Below, in pieces: positions 9,214 to 17,947 of a stretch of 64,000 bases of DNA. Within the stretch, counting starts at the first letter, position 1, and every line of letters starts with the position of its first letter. The translations under genes and the position numbers were made by a program. The notes beneath the pieces are model-generated. The model was not told where the DNA came from and did no database searches. It saw only the letters and a list, made by a program, of their open reading frames with translations. Location: positions 1,488,001 to 1,552,000 of the forward strand of contig NZ_CP095501.1 in NCBI RefSeq assembly GCF_023100725.1, written 5' to 3'. This stretch comes from Arthrobacter antioxidans. GTDB taxonomy: Bacteria > Actinomycetota > Actinomycetes > Actinomycetales > Micrococcaceae.

Positions 9214-10545
9214 GTGAATTCTTCGCGGGCACTCCTGGTCTGGGCGGCGGGGGTCGTGGCCTACCTGGTCGCCGTCACGCAGCGCACCACCTTCGGCGTC
9301 GCCGGCCTCGAGGCCACGGACCGCTTCAGTGCCTCGGCCTCGCAGCTGTCGATCTTCACCGTCGTCCAGCTGCTCGTCTACGCCGGACTGCAGGTGCCGG
9401 TCGGTGTCCTCGTCGACCGCTGGGGTCCCCGGACGCTGATCGTCGCCGGCGGCGTGCTCATGGCGCTGGGGCAGGCGCAGCTGGCCTTCGCGGATTCCGT
9501 GGGAGCCGGCATCGTGGGCCGCCTGCTCGTGGGGGCGGGGGACGCCATGACGTTCATCAGCGTGCTCCGGCTGCTCCCCGCGTGGTTCGAGCCGCTCCGC
9601 ATCCCCGTCCTGACGCAGTGGACGGGGATCATCGGCCAGCTCGGGCAGGTGGTCTCGGTCATCCCGTTCGTGGCCGTGCTGTCCGTCTTCGGCTGGCAGT
9701 CCGCCTTCCTCTCGGCCGCCGCCCTCTCGGTCCTCGCCGTCGTGCTCTCGGTGAGCCTGATCCGGGACTCGCCCGTCGCCGGCACGCGGAGCGCCCAGAC
9801 CATCCGGGAGACCGGCACGTCCCTCGCCGCCGCCTGGAAGCAGCCCGGCACGCGGCTCGGCCTGTGGACGCACTTCACCATCCAGTTCCCCGGCACCGTC
9901 TTCGTCCTCATGTGGGGCTACCCCTACCTGGTGCGGGCCGAGAAGGTGGGTGAAGGCGCGGCGTCAGCCCTGATGACCCTGTTCGTCGCGGTCGGGATCG
10001 TCTGCGGTCCGCTCCTCGGCCGCTACGTGGGCCGGCATCCCCTCCGGCGGTCCACCATGGTGCTCGCGATCGCCGCCCTGATGGCCGTGGCCTGGCTCGC
10101 GGTCCTCGTCTACCCGGGACCCGCACCCCTGCCGCTCCTGACCCTGCTGGTGGTGGCGCTCGCCGTGGGAGGGCCGGGGTCCATGATCGCGTTCGATTTC
10201 GCCCGCACGTTCAACCCCGCAGCACGCATGGGGACCGCCACCGGGATCGTCAACATCGGCGGCTTCATGGCGTCCCTGCTCACGATGTTCGCCATCGGGA
10301 CCGTCCTCGACCTCCTGCTCGGCAACGGCTTCTCGCAGGGGGACCTGTACGCGCTGCCGTCCTTCCGCCTCGCGATGTCCGTGCAGCTCCTCGTCCTCGC
10401 GGTCGGCGCCACCGCCGTCGTCGTCGCACGGCGGAGGGTCCGCCGGAGGATGGCGGAGCAGGGGGTCGTCGTCCCACCGCTCCGTGACGCCCTCGCCCGG
10501 GAACGCCGGCGCCGCCGGGAGCGGAGAGCAGCCCGGAACCGCTAG
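9214..10545 (+). CDS. MFS transporter
   Basis: A 443-aa polytopic membrane protein with about 12 predicted hydrophobic segments in two halves of six. The motif-A-like loop VLVDRWGPRTLIVAGG lies between helices 2 and 3, the classic MFS signature. The C-terminus is a very basic cytoplasmic tail (RERRRRRERRAARNR). The in-frame ORF extends further upstream, but that stretch overlaps PAC2; the GTG at 9214 starts exactly at the first helix. Substrate is unknown; neighbours (PAC2, DUF4192) give no hint. Confidence 0.82.
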   Translation: MNSSRALLVWAAGVVAYLVAVTQRTTFGVAGLEATDRFSASASQLSIFTVVQLLVYAGLQVPVGVLVDRWGPRTLIVAGGVLMALGQAQLAFADSVGAGIVGRLLVGAGDAMTFISVLRLLPAWFEPLRIPVLTQWTGIIGQLGQVVSVIPFVAVLSVFGWQSAFLSAAALSVLAVVLSVSLIRDSPVAGTRSAQTIRETGTSLAAAWKQPGTRLGLWTHFTIQFPGTVFVLMWGYPYLVRAEKVGEGAASALMTLFVAVGIVCGPLLGRYVGRHPLRRSTMVLAIAALMAVAWLAVLVYPGPAPLPLLTLLVVALAVGGPGSMIAFDFARTFNPAARMGTATGIVNIGGFMASLLTMFAIGTVLDLLLGNGFSQGDLYALPSFRLAMSVQLLVLAVGATAVVVARRRVRRRMAEQGVVVPPLRDALARERRRRRERRAARNR

Positions 10546-10576
10546 GGCGGCCTCCGCGCCCTCGCCGCGGCCGCGG

Positions 10577-10585
10577 TTGTCCACA
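10577..10585 (+). other. DnaA-box-like 9-mer
   Basis: TTGTCCACA, a perfect actinobacterial-type DnaA box, sits alone in the 90-nt gap between the MFS gene and the DUF4192 gene. Confidence 0.35.
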
Positions 10586-10635
10586 TAGGCCGGAATCCCG
10601 GTGCGTTCCACCGGCGACGCGAGGACGCTGGCGGC

Positions 10636-12054
10636 ATGTCATCTCCCGCGAGCCCCGCACCGGGCACCCCAGCGTCACCGTCCTTCGTCGTCACCTCACC
10701 GGCCGACATCCTCTCCTACATCCCCCATGCCCTCGGATTCATGCCCCGCGAGAGCCTGGTGGTCCTGACCACCACCGGCAGGAGGCTCGGAGCCACGCTG
10801 CGGGTGGACCTCCCCGAGGCCGGGGCGGATCCGTTCGGGTTCGCCGACGGCGTGCTCTCGTTCCTGCAGGGTGACGCCGACGCGGATGGCACGCTCGTCG
10901 TGGTGTACACCGAGGAACGCTGGGAGAGACGCACCCTGGCCCCGCGCAGCGGGCTGGTGCGGACCGTCGAGACGGTCCTCGATGCCGCGGGCCTCCCCGT
11001 CCGCGGGGGCTGGCTCGTCTCGCGGTCCGGGTGGCGCGACGTGTTCTGCACGGAGGAGGAGTGCTGCCCCTGGCCCGGGCAGCCCCTCGACACCGTGACG
11101 CTCAGCGCACTGAACGCCGAGCTGATCTTCGGCGGAAGCGCCTTCGACGCATCCGCGCCCGACGCCGTCCTCCGGGCCGCACCCTCCGTCGCCGCGCAGG
11201 ACGGAGGATCGGGGGCGTCGGCCGCGACGATACGGGCCGTCGAAGGCGCGCAGGCGCACTATGCCGCGTGCTGCGCGGGCCGGTGGACGGCGCCCGACCA
11301 GTTCCGCGCGACGTCCGCGCTGTGGGACGCCGTCCTGCCCTGCGCAGGGGAGTTCGGCGTGGAGGCCGAGCCCGACGTCGCGGGCTTCCTCCTCGCGAGC
11401 GTCGAGTCCCGTGCGGTCCGCGACTTCCTCCTCGCCAGTGCGTGCCTCGGCTCCGCGGCAGCCCTCGATGGGGCGACCGGCTGCGGGTTGCTCGAGCCCG
11501 GCCCGCCAGCCGGCACCCCGTCGACGGCGGAGGGGTCCCCGATCGCCGCCGCGCGGGTCCTGCCGGACGTGCGGAGCGGCGGCCCGCTCCAGGATGCCGT
11601 CGCCGCACTCCGGGCCGCCGGGGTCGTCATCGGTCCCGAAACCTGTCCCGGAACCGGTCCCGACGCCGAGCCGGCCGGGTCGCCGTCGGCAGGGCCTGCA
11701 TCCTGCGGGGCCGAGGCCCTGCTCTATGCGGATGTGCTGGCCGGCAGGCACTCCGGCGCGATCGCCTGGGACCGCGTCGATGCGATGAGCATCCTCCTCG
11801 CGCGGCTCGCGGCGGTATCGGACGGCGAGTCGCGTGCCGCAGCCCTGACCATGAGCGCCTGGTTCGAATACGCGAGGGGCCGGGGGTCACGCGCGGCCGT
11901 CTTCCTCGACGCGGCGGAGCGGGCGGTGCCCGGCTACCGCCTCGCGCGCCTGCTGCACGAGCTCCTGCGCCGCGGAGGGCTGCCGGCCTGGGCCCGGAGC
12001 CGCGCGACCGCCTGGACCACGGGGGCAGCGGCCGCCCTCCATGACGCGGCCTGA
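10636..12054 (+). CDS. DUF4192 domain-containing protein
   Basis: A 472-aa protein that starts with the family's hallmark layout: a short N-terminus, then ITSPADILSYIPHALGF-like sequence (here SPADILSYIPHALGFMPRES) and a Val/Leu-rich strand. The middle is Cys-containing (CTEEECCPWPG; YAACCAGRW), followed by an Ala/Pro linker. The C-terminus has the helical AWFEYARGRGSRAAVFLDAAERAVPGYRLARLL-type segment. DUF4192 is actinobacterial, typically found close to sigA, with unknown function; no catalytic motif is evident. Domain recognition is good, role unknown. Confidence 0.85.
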   Translation: MSSPASPAPGTPASPSFVVTSPADILSYIPHALGFMPRESLVVLTTTGRRLGATLRVDLPEAGADPFGFADGVLSFLQGDADADGTLVVVYTEERWERRTLAPRSGLVRTVETVLDAAGLPVRGGWLVSRSGWRDVFCTEEECCPWPGQPLDTVTLSALNAELIFGGSAFDASAPDAVLRAAPSVAAQDGGSGASAATIRAVEGAQAHYAACCAGRWTAPDQFRATSALWDAVLPCAGEFGVEAEPDVAGFLLASVESRAVRDFLLASACLGSAAALDGATGCGLLEPGPPAGTPSTAEGSPIAAARVLPDVRSGGPLQDAVAALRAAGVVIGPETCPGTGPDAEPAGSPSAGPASCGAEALLYADVLAGRHSGAIAWDRVDAMSILLARLAAVSDGESRAAALTMSAWFEYARGRGSRAAVFLDAAERAVPGYRLARLLHELLRRGGLPAWARSRATAWTTGAAAALHDAA

Positions 12055-12363
12055 GTCCGGAGGGCCGGCAGGACCGGCGGAGCCACGGGCCGGCAGCCGA
12101 CCGCCGGGTGATTTCCGGCGCGGTGGCGACCCGTGAGACAATCGGAGTTGAGACCCGGTTGGGTCCGTGCACCAGAACTTCACCGAGCGTTTCCACGCGG
12201 GTCCTTGCCGAGAGGCGAGTCCGAGGGAATAGCGAGGGCTGCAGGACCGTTCCCTTGGGAACTGACCCGGCAGTGTTCATCTGGTATCGAGCGCGGACTT
12301 GACAGGGTCATAGTGGTGTTGTCCCTCTGACGATGCCACACACCGCCGTACGAAAGGTTCTCT
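12055..12363. other. Intergenic region upstream of sigA: promoter/leader, no gene
   Basis: 309 nt without a supported gene. It contains GTGAGACAAT (12133-12142), whose GACAAT could be a -10. The same 10-mer recurs upstream of rne. A perfect 14-bp palindrome GTTCCC-TT-GGGAAC lies at 12249-12262. TTGACA at 12299-12304 has no matching -10 at 16-18 nt. Confidence 0.4.
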
Positions 12364-13572
<1,209 letters not shown>

Positions 13573-13589
13573 CCGTCCGGGCATTTTCG

Positions 13590-13624
13590 ACGAAGGGTTC
13601 CTCCCGCCGGGAGGGGCCCTTCGT
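13590..13624 (+). terminator. sigA terminator hairpin
   Basis: ACGAAGGG (13590-13597) pairs with CCCTTCGT (13617-13624) around an inner CCTCCCG/CGGGAGG hairpin, starting 17 nt after the sigA stop. Confidence 0.75.
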
Positions 13625-13659
13625 CATGGGAGCAGGAGTCCGGACAAGCCCCGGCACGA

Positions 13660-13692
13660 GGAAAGGCCCGCTCCATCGGAGCGGGCCTTTCC
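13660..13692. terminator. Hairpin between convergent sigA and DUF7455, probably bidirectional
   Basis: A 15-bp perfect stem (13660-13674 with 13678-13692) with a 3-nt loop; both flanks of the stem end in TTTCC. It can serve the DUF7455 gene on the minus strand and act as a second sigA stop. Confidence 0.7.
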
Positions 13693-13756
13693 TTGTCCGT
13701 CAGCGCCTGTACACGGGGCGCCTCATGGTGTTCGTGGTCGGTGGTCCCTGGGGCGA

Positions 13757-13978
13757 TCAGTCGCCTGCGAGGGCCGGCTTCGCGTGAAGCCGCTGGGTCT
13801 CGTCCTGCCACTCAGAGGTGAGCGGCTTGAGGTTAGCTTCGACGGCGCGCGCATGGTGGCCGCAGAACAGAAGCTCTCCACCGGAGGACTGAAGGACTGC
13901 CCGAACATAGGCCTGGGCGCCGCAGCGGTCGCAGCGGTCCAGGGCAGTGAGCTCGCGAGTGGCTACTGCAGTGGTCAT
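13757..13978 (-). CDS. DUF7455 small zinc-ribbon-like protein
   Basis: A 73-aa protein conserved next to sigA in actinobacteria. Likely metal ligands are the pair CDRCG (residues 16 and 19) and CGHH near residue 39, a one-domain zinc-finger layout. The ATG has AGGAGG with a 5-nt spacer. The protein is convergent with sigA and divergent from parE. A role in transcription is often suspected from position only; nothing in the sequence proves it. Confidence 0.85.
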   Translation of the reverse strand: MTTAVATRELTALDRCDRCGAQAYVRAVLQSSGGELLFCGHHARAVEANLKPLTSEWQDETQRLHAKPALAGD

Positions 13979-14157
13979 GAATGCCTCCTCATGTGGATCG
14001 TGTATTCATATAACCACTATTCGTGGCCGCACCTTCGCAGGCTTGGCCCCCTTTCGCTGGCGGCGTATCAGGGGTATGGGTCACATCGTCGGCGATGGAG
14101 GCGCGGGGGCGGGTGCTCTCGGTGCGGCCCCTGCCGGTCACTGTCGGCGGGAGGTAA

Positions 14158-14163
14158 TAAACT
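14158..14163 (+). promoter_or_regulatory. Candidate -10 of parE
   Basis: TAAACT, the only good TANNNT hexamer in the roughly 100 nt before parE, lies 78 nt ahead of the GTG. No convincing -35. The rest of the 13979-14241 gap shows only a short CCAC-N5-GTGG palindrome (14014-14026). Confidence 0.35.
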
Positions 14164-14241
14164 GGAGCGACCCATCCCGGCAACCACCCTCCTGACGCCT
14201 GTCCTGGATCGTGCCCGTTCCGCCAAGGAGACTGACTCACC

Positions 14242-16347
14242 GTGACCCCCACCTCGGACTACACCGCCCGGCACCTCTCGGTCCTCGAGGGACTCGAGGC
14301 GGTGCGCAAGCGCCCCGGGATGTACATCGGGTCCACGGACTCCCGCGGCATCATGCACTGCCTGTGGGAGATCATCGACAACTCGGTCGACGAGGCGCTG
14401 GCCGGCCACGGCCAAAGCATCACGGTCATCCTGCACGCCGACGGCTCGGTGGAGATCCACGACGACGGCCGTGGCATCCCCGTGGACATCGAACCCAAGA
14501 CCGGCCTGACCGGCGTCGAGGTGGTGTTCACCAAGCTGCACGCCGGCGGCAAGTTCGGCGGCGGCTCCTACACGGCCTCCGGTGGCCTCCACGGTGTCGG
14601 CGCCAGCGTGGTCAATGCGCTGTCCTCCCGTCTGGACGTCTTCGTCGATCGCGGCAGCAAGACCTACGCCATGTCCTTCCGCCGCGGCGAGCCCGGCCTC
14701 TTCAAGGACGGCAGGACGCCCTCGCCCACCGCACCGTTCGAACCCTTCCTCGACGGTTCGCGCCTCGAGGTCGTCGGGACGGCCAAGCGCGGTGTGACGG
14801 GAACCCGCATCAGGTACTGGGCCGACCGCCAGATCTTCACGCCGGACGCGACGTTCTCCTACGAAGAACTGCAGACCCGAGCCCGCCAGACGTCCTTCCT
14901 GGTGCCGGGCCTCCGCATCACCCTCCGGGACGAGCGGAAGCTCCCGGGCACGCCGGCGGAGGCCGGCCCCGTTGAGGAGGTCTTCCAGCACGACGGCGGC
15001 ATCTCCGAATACGCCGAGTTCCTCGCCCTCGACACCGCGGTCACCGATGTGTGGCGCTTCCACGGGTCGGGCCGCTTCAAGGAGTCCGTGCCCGTCCTCG
15101 ACGACCGCGGGCACAGCCAGATGGCGGAGGTGGAGCGCGACTGCGAGGTGGACATCGCGCTGCGCTGGGGTATCGGCTACGAGACGACGGTCCGCAGCTA
15201 CGTCAACATCATCGCGACCCCCAAGGGCGGCACGCACCAGAGCGGCTTCGAGCAGGCGCTCCTGAAGACCTTCCGCAAGGTCATCGAGGCCAACGCGCGC
15301 AAGCTCAAGGCCGGCACCGACAAGATCGAGAAGGACGACGTCTTCGCCGGGCTGACGGCCGTGCTCACCGTGCGCCTCGCCGAGCCCCAGTTCGAGGGCC
15401 AGACCAAGGAGATCCTCGGGACCTCCGCCGTCCGGGCGATCGTCGCGAAGGTGGTGGAGAAGGAGCTGCAGGCGCGGCTGTCCTCCTCGGCGCGGAACGA
15501 CAAGGCTCAGTCGGCGCTGCTGCTCGAGAAGGTCGTCGCGGAGATGAAGTCCCGTATCTCGGCGCGGGTCCACAAGGAGACGCAGCGGCGCAAGAACGCC
15601 CTCGAGACCTCCTCCATGCCCGCCAAGCTCGCGGACTGCCGGATCGACGACGCCGAGCGGTCGGAACTCTTCATCGTCGAGGGCGACAGCGCGCTCGGTA
15701 CCGCGAAGAACGCCCGCTCCTCCGACTACCAGGCGCTGCTGCCCATCCGGGGCAAGATCCTCAACGTGCAGAAGGCGTCGGTGGGGGACATGCTCTCCAA
15801 CGCCGAGTGCGCCGCCCTCATCCAGGTCATCGGGGCGGGCTCGGGGCGGAGCTTCCAGCTGGACGCGCGGCGCTACGGCAAGGTCATCCTGATGACCGAT
15901 GCCGACGTGGACGGCGCCCATATCCGGACGCTGCTCCTGACCCTCTTCTTCCGGTACATGCGCCCGCTGGTGGAGGCCGGCCGGGTGTACGCCGCCGTCC
16001 CACCGCTGCACCGGGTCGAGGTCATCAACGGAGGCTCGAAGGCCAACGAGATGATCTACACCTACTCGGAGGCGGAACTCACGCGGCTCCTCGCGGCCAT
16101 GGAGAAGCAGGGGAAGCGCTACAAGTCGCCGATCCAGCGCTACAAGGGGCTCGGGGAGATGGACGCGGACCAGCTCGCGGAGACCACCATGGATCCGCGG
16201 CATCGGACCCTGCGGCGCGTGCGCATCCAGGAGGCAGAATCCGCGGAGCGCGTCTTCAACCTGCTGATGGGCAGCGACGTCGCCCCCCGCAAGGACTTCA
16301 TCGTCGCGGGCGCGGCATCCCTCGACCGGGACCGCATCGACGCCTGA
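14242..16347 (+). CDS. parE: DNA topoisomerase IV subunit B (type IIA, ATP-hydrolysing)
   Basis: A 701-aa GyrB/ParE family protein. The N-terminal GHKL ATPase has EIIDNSVDEAL, the DDGRGIPVD G1 box and GGLHGVGASVVNALS. The transducer domain follows. The TOPRIM domain has EGDSALGTAK in place of the GyrB-typical EGDSAGGSAK, plus DADVDGAHIRTL. The SALGTAK variant and the sequence-matched partner parC at 31286-33877 favour topoisomerase IV over gyrase; dnaA-linked gyrB would be elsewhere. An AAGGAG lies about 11 nt before the GTG. Unlike in many bacteria, parE and parC are about 15 kb apart. Confidence 0.92.
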   Translation: MTPTSDYTARHLSVLEGLEAVRKRPGMYIGSTDSRGIMHCLWEIIDNSVDEALAGHGQSITVILHADGSVEIHDDGRGIPVDIEPKTGLTGVEVVFTKLHAGGKFGGGSYTASGGLHGVGASVVNALSSRLDVFVDRGSKTYAMSFRRGEPGLFKDGRTPSPTAPFEPFLDGSRLEVVGTAKRGVTGTRIRYWADRQIFTPDATFSYEELQTRARQTSFLVPGLRITLRDERKLPGTPAEAGPVEEVFQHDGGISEYAEFLALDTAVTDVWRFHGSGRFKESVPVLDDRGHSQMAEVERDCEVDIALRWGIGYETTVRSYVNIIATPKGGTHQSGFEQALLKTFRKVIEANARKLKAGTDKIEKDDVFAGLTAVLTVRLAEPQFEGQTKEILGTSAVRAIVAKVVEKELQARLSSSARNDKAQSALLLEKVVAEMKSRISARVHKETQRRKNALETSSMPAKLADCRIDDAERSELFIVEGDSALGTAKNARSSDYQALLPIRGKILNVQKASVGDMLSNAECAALIQVIGAGSGRSFQLDARRYGKVILMTDADVDGAHIRTLLLTLFFRYMRPLVEAGRVYAAVPPLHRVEVINGGSKANEMIYTYSEAELTRLLAAMEKQGKRYKSPIQRYKGLGEMDADQLAETTMDPRHRTLRRVRIQEAESAERVFNLLMGSDVAPRKDFIVAGAASLDRDRIDA

Positions 16348-16354
16348 CGGGTGC

Positions 16355-17347
16355 TCAGCCGAGCAGTTCGGGGGCCACCAGGAGCAGCGGAGGCACCACC
16401 AGCAGCAGTCCGGCGGATGACAGGGCCAACCCCTGCTGCATCCGGCTGAGGGGCGGTAGGGGAGTGAGCAGCCGGCGCAGGCGCGGTACCGTCGACGCCC
16501 CGTCGGCGGTCCCGCCGGACACCGCCCTCGCGGTGGTCAGGGGGATCCCGCTCTCGTCGCCCAGTGAGTCATCGAGTGCATCCGGAGCCGACGGCGCCGC
16601 CCCCGCGCCCACGATGGCGATCGCGCGCACGAGCGTCGGCTCGTCCACGTGGCGCAGGGCCTCGTCATCGGCGAGCATCTCGATCAGTTCGCTCACGGCC
16701 TGCTGGGCGAGCCGGGACGTGGGCAGCCACGGCAGTGCAGACCGCCAGGCGGCGAAGGCCCACAGCAGCAGATGGTGCCGCTGGTGCAGGTGCGCATGCT
16801 CGTGCGTGAGGACGGCGTCGAGCTCCGCCTGGCTGAGCAGGTCCATCAGCCCGTCCGACATCACCGTGACGGAGCGTGCCCCGCCCGGCAGGCAGTAGGC
16901 CACCGGCGTGGGGTGCCTGATGACGAGCGTCGCGGGCTGGCCGACCGCGGGGGAGCTGAGGAGGGTGAGCATGTCCCGGTGTCGCCGCCGCTGCCGGTGG
17001 ATGCGCACGAAGGTCAGGGCCAGCGTGAAGACGAGGTGCCCGAAGAGGAGGATCGCGGCGCTGATCGCGAAGACGTGGATGACGCCGAGGGATTCGGCCG
17101 ACCTGTCATCGAGCAGGATGTCCAGGAAGGCCGCCGACGCCTGGACGAGGTTGTCGCCGAGCGGCTCCAGGCCCCAGACCAGCATGGCGCCAATCATCGA
17201 CAGACCGCCGGCCAGGGCTATCGACTGCCACAGCAGCATGGCCGTGAACGGCGCCCTCGCCGGCCAGTCGGCCCGGGAGAGTGCGATGGGTGCAGGCCAC
17301 GCGAGGATGATCGCGAGTGCCGCGAGCAGGTAGGAGGCCCAGAACAC
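16355..17347 (-). CDS. M56 family metallopeptidase (BlaR1/MecR1-like protease without sensor domain)
   Basis: A 330-aa integral membrane zinc protease. Hydrophobic segments at about residues 1-24, 38-66 and 95-118 precede the cytoplasmic gluzincin motif HEHAHLHQRHH; a last membrane segment closes the C-terminus. M56 proteases of the BlaR1 class inactivate the paired BlaI repressor on signal. Here the large extracellular penicillin-binding sensor domain is absent, so the stimulus is unlikely to be beta-lactam acylation. The start is 8 nt after the blaI stop, an operon. It is convergent with parE, with 7 nt between stops. Protease call is firm; target (the neighbouring BlaI) is inferred. Confidence 0.88.
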   Translation of the reverse strand: MFWASYLLAALAIILAWPAPIALSRADWPARAPFTAMLLWQSIALAGGLSMIGAMLVWGLEPLGDNLVQASAAFLDILLDDRSAESLGVIHVFAISAAILLFGHLVFTLALTFVRIHRQRRRHRDMLTLLSSPAVGQPATLVIRHPTPVAYCLPGGARSVTVMSDGLMDLLSQAELDAVLTHEHAHLHQRHHLLLWAFAAWRSALPWLPTSRLAQQAVSELIEMLADDEALRHVDEPTLVRAIAIVGAGAAPSAPDALDDSLGDESGIPLTTARAVSGGTADGASTVPRLRRLLTPLPPLSRMQQGLALSSAGLLLVVPPLLLVAPELLG

Positions 17348-17355
17348 GGGGCGGG

Positions 17356-17724
17356 TCAGCTGCCGCCGAGCAGCTTGCGCAGGGTCTGGGCTTCGGCTTC
17401 CGACACGCTGCCGATGAAGCGGGCGAGGACGGCTTCACGGTCCGGCGCGGTCACGAGTACCTCATGCATGAGTTCCGCCGTGTGGTCCTCGCGGCTGGTG
17501 ACGGACATGTACCGGTGCGGGCGGCTGTCCCGTTCCCGCGTGACGAGGCCCTTCTTCTCGAGCCGCGACAGGACGGTGAGGACCGTCGTGACGGCCAGTT
17601 CCCGTCCCGCTTCGCCGAACGGCGCCTCCGCGATGGCGTCCCGCAGCTCGTTGGCGGTCATCGCCTCCGGTGTCGTCCACAGCAGGTCCATCACCGTGCG
17701 TTCCAGGTCTCCGAGCGTTGCCAT
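17356..17724 (-). CDS. BlaI/MecI/CopY family transcriptional repressor
   Basis: A 122-aa winged-helix repressor, the standard BlaI length. The N-terminal wHTH spans about residues 1-75 with the recognition-helix/wing signature VTTVLTVLSRLEKKGLVTRE, followed by a helical dimerisation tail. It is co-transcribed with the M56 protease, the usual repressor/protease pair. The intergenic region to divergent cydA holds three TTCTAC-N5-GTAGAA palindromes that are the obvious operators, so the protein probably represses both its own operon and cydABDC. Direct targets are inferred from the operators only. Confidence 0.9.
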   Translation of the reverse strand: MATLGDLERTVMDLLWTTPEAMTANELRDAIAEAPFGEAGRELAVTTVLTVLSRLEKKGLVTRERDSRPHRYMSVTSREDHTAELMHEVLVTAPDREAVLARFIGSVSEAEAQTLRKLLGGS

Positions 17725-17834
17725 GGTCTTTCCTTCAATCGATCGCGATCCGCGCCCCTCGGGGGGCGGGGATGCACTCCCGGGAGGGAATGCTCACGCG
17801 TGGTACCTCTAACGTACAACGTCCCGGCCCACAA

Positions 17835-17906
17835 TTCTACTCTGTGTAGAAGAGTCTCCGACTTGTTCTACGATATGTAGAACAACGAGTTCTACATCCC
17901 GTAGAA
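17835..17906. promoter_or_regulatory. Three BlaI-type operators between blaI and cydA
   Basis: Three copies of TTCTAC-N5-GTAGAA with perfect arms: 17835-17851 (spacer TCTGT), 17866-17882 (spacer GATAT, palindrome extends to 17863-17885) and 17890-17906 (spacer ATCCC). Centres are 31 and 24 nt apart. The last copy ends 41 nt before cydA. A TACGAT hexamer inside site 2 (17869-17874) could be the cydA -10; on the minus strand a TTGTGG-N17-TAGAGG promoter-like pair for blaI starts next to site 1. Confidence 0.8.
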
Positions 17907-17947
17907 GTCCCGTCGACATCGACGCGATGCACTGCTGAAAGGGCCCG

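Noticed and set aside
12299..12328. A TTGACA hexamer upstream of sigA as a promoter -35.
   Set aside because: No TANNNT lies 16-18 nt downstream, so it is not paired with a -10.
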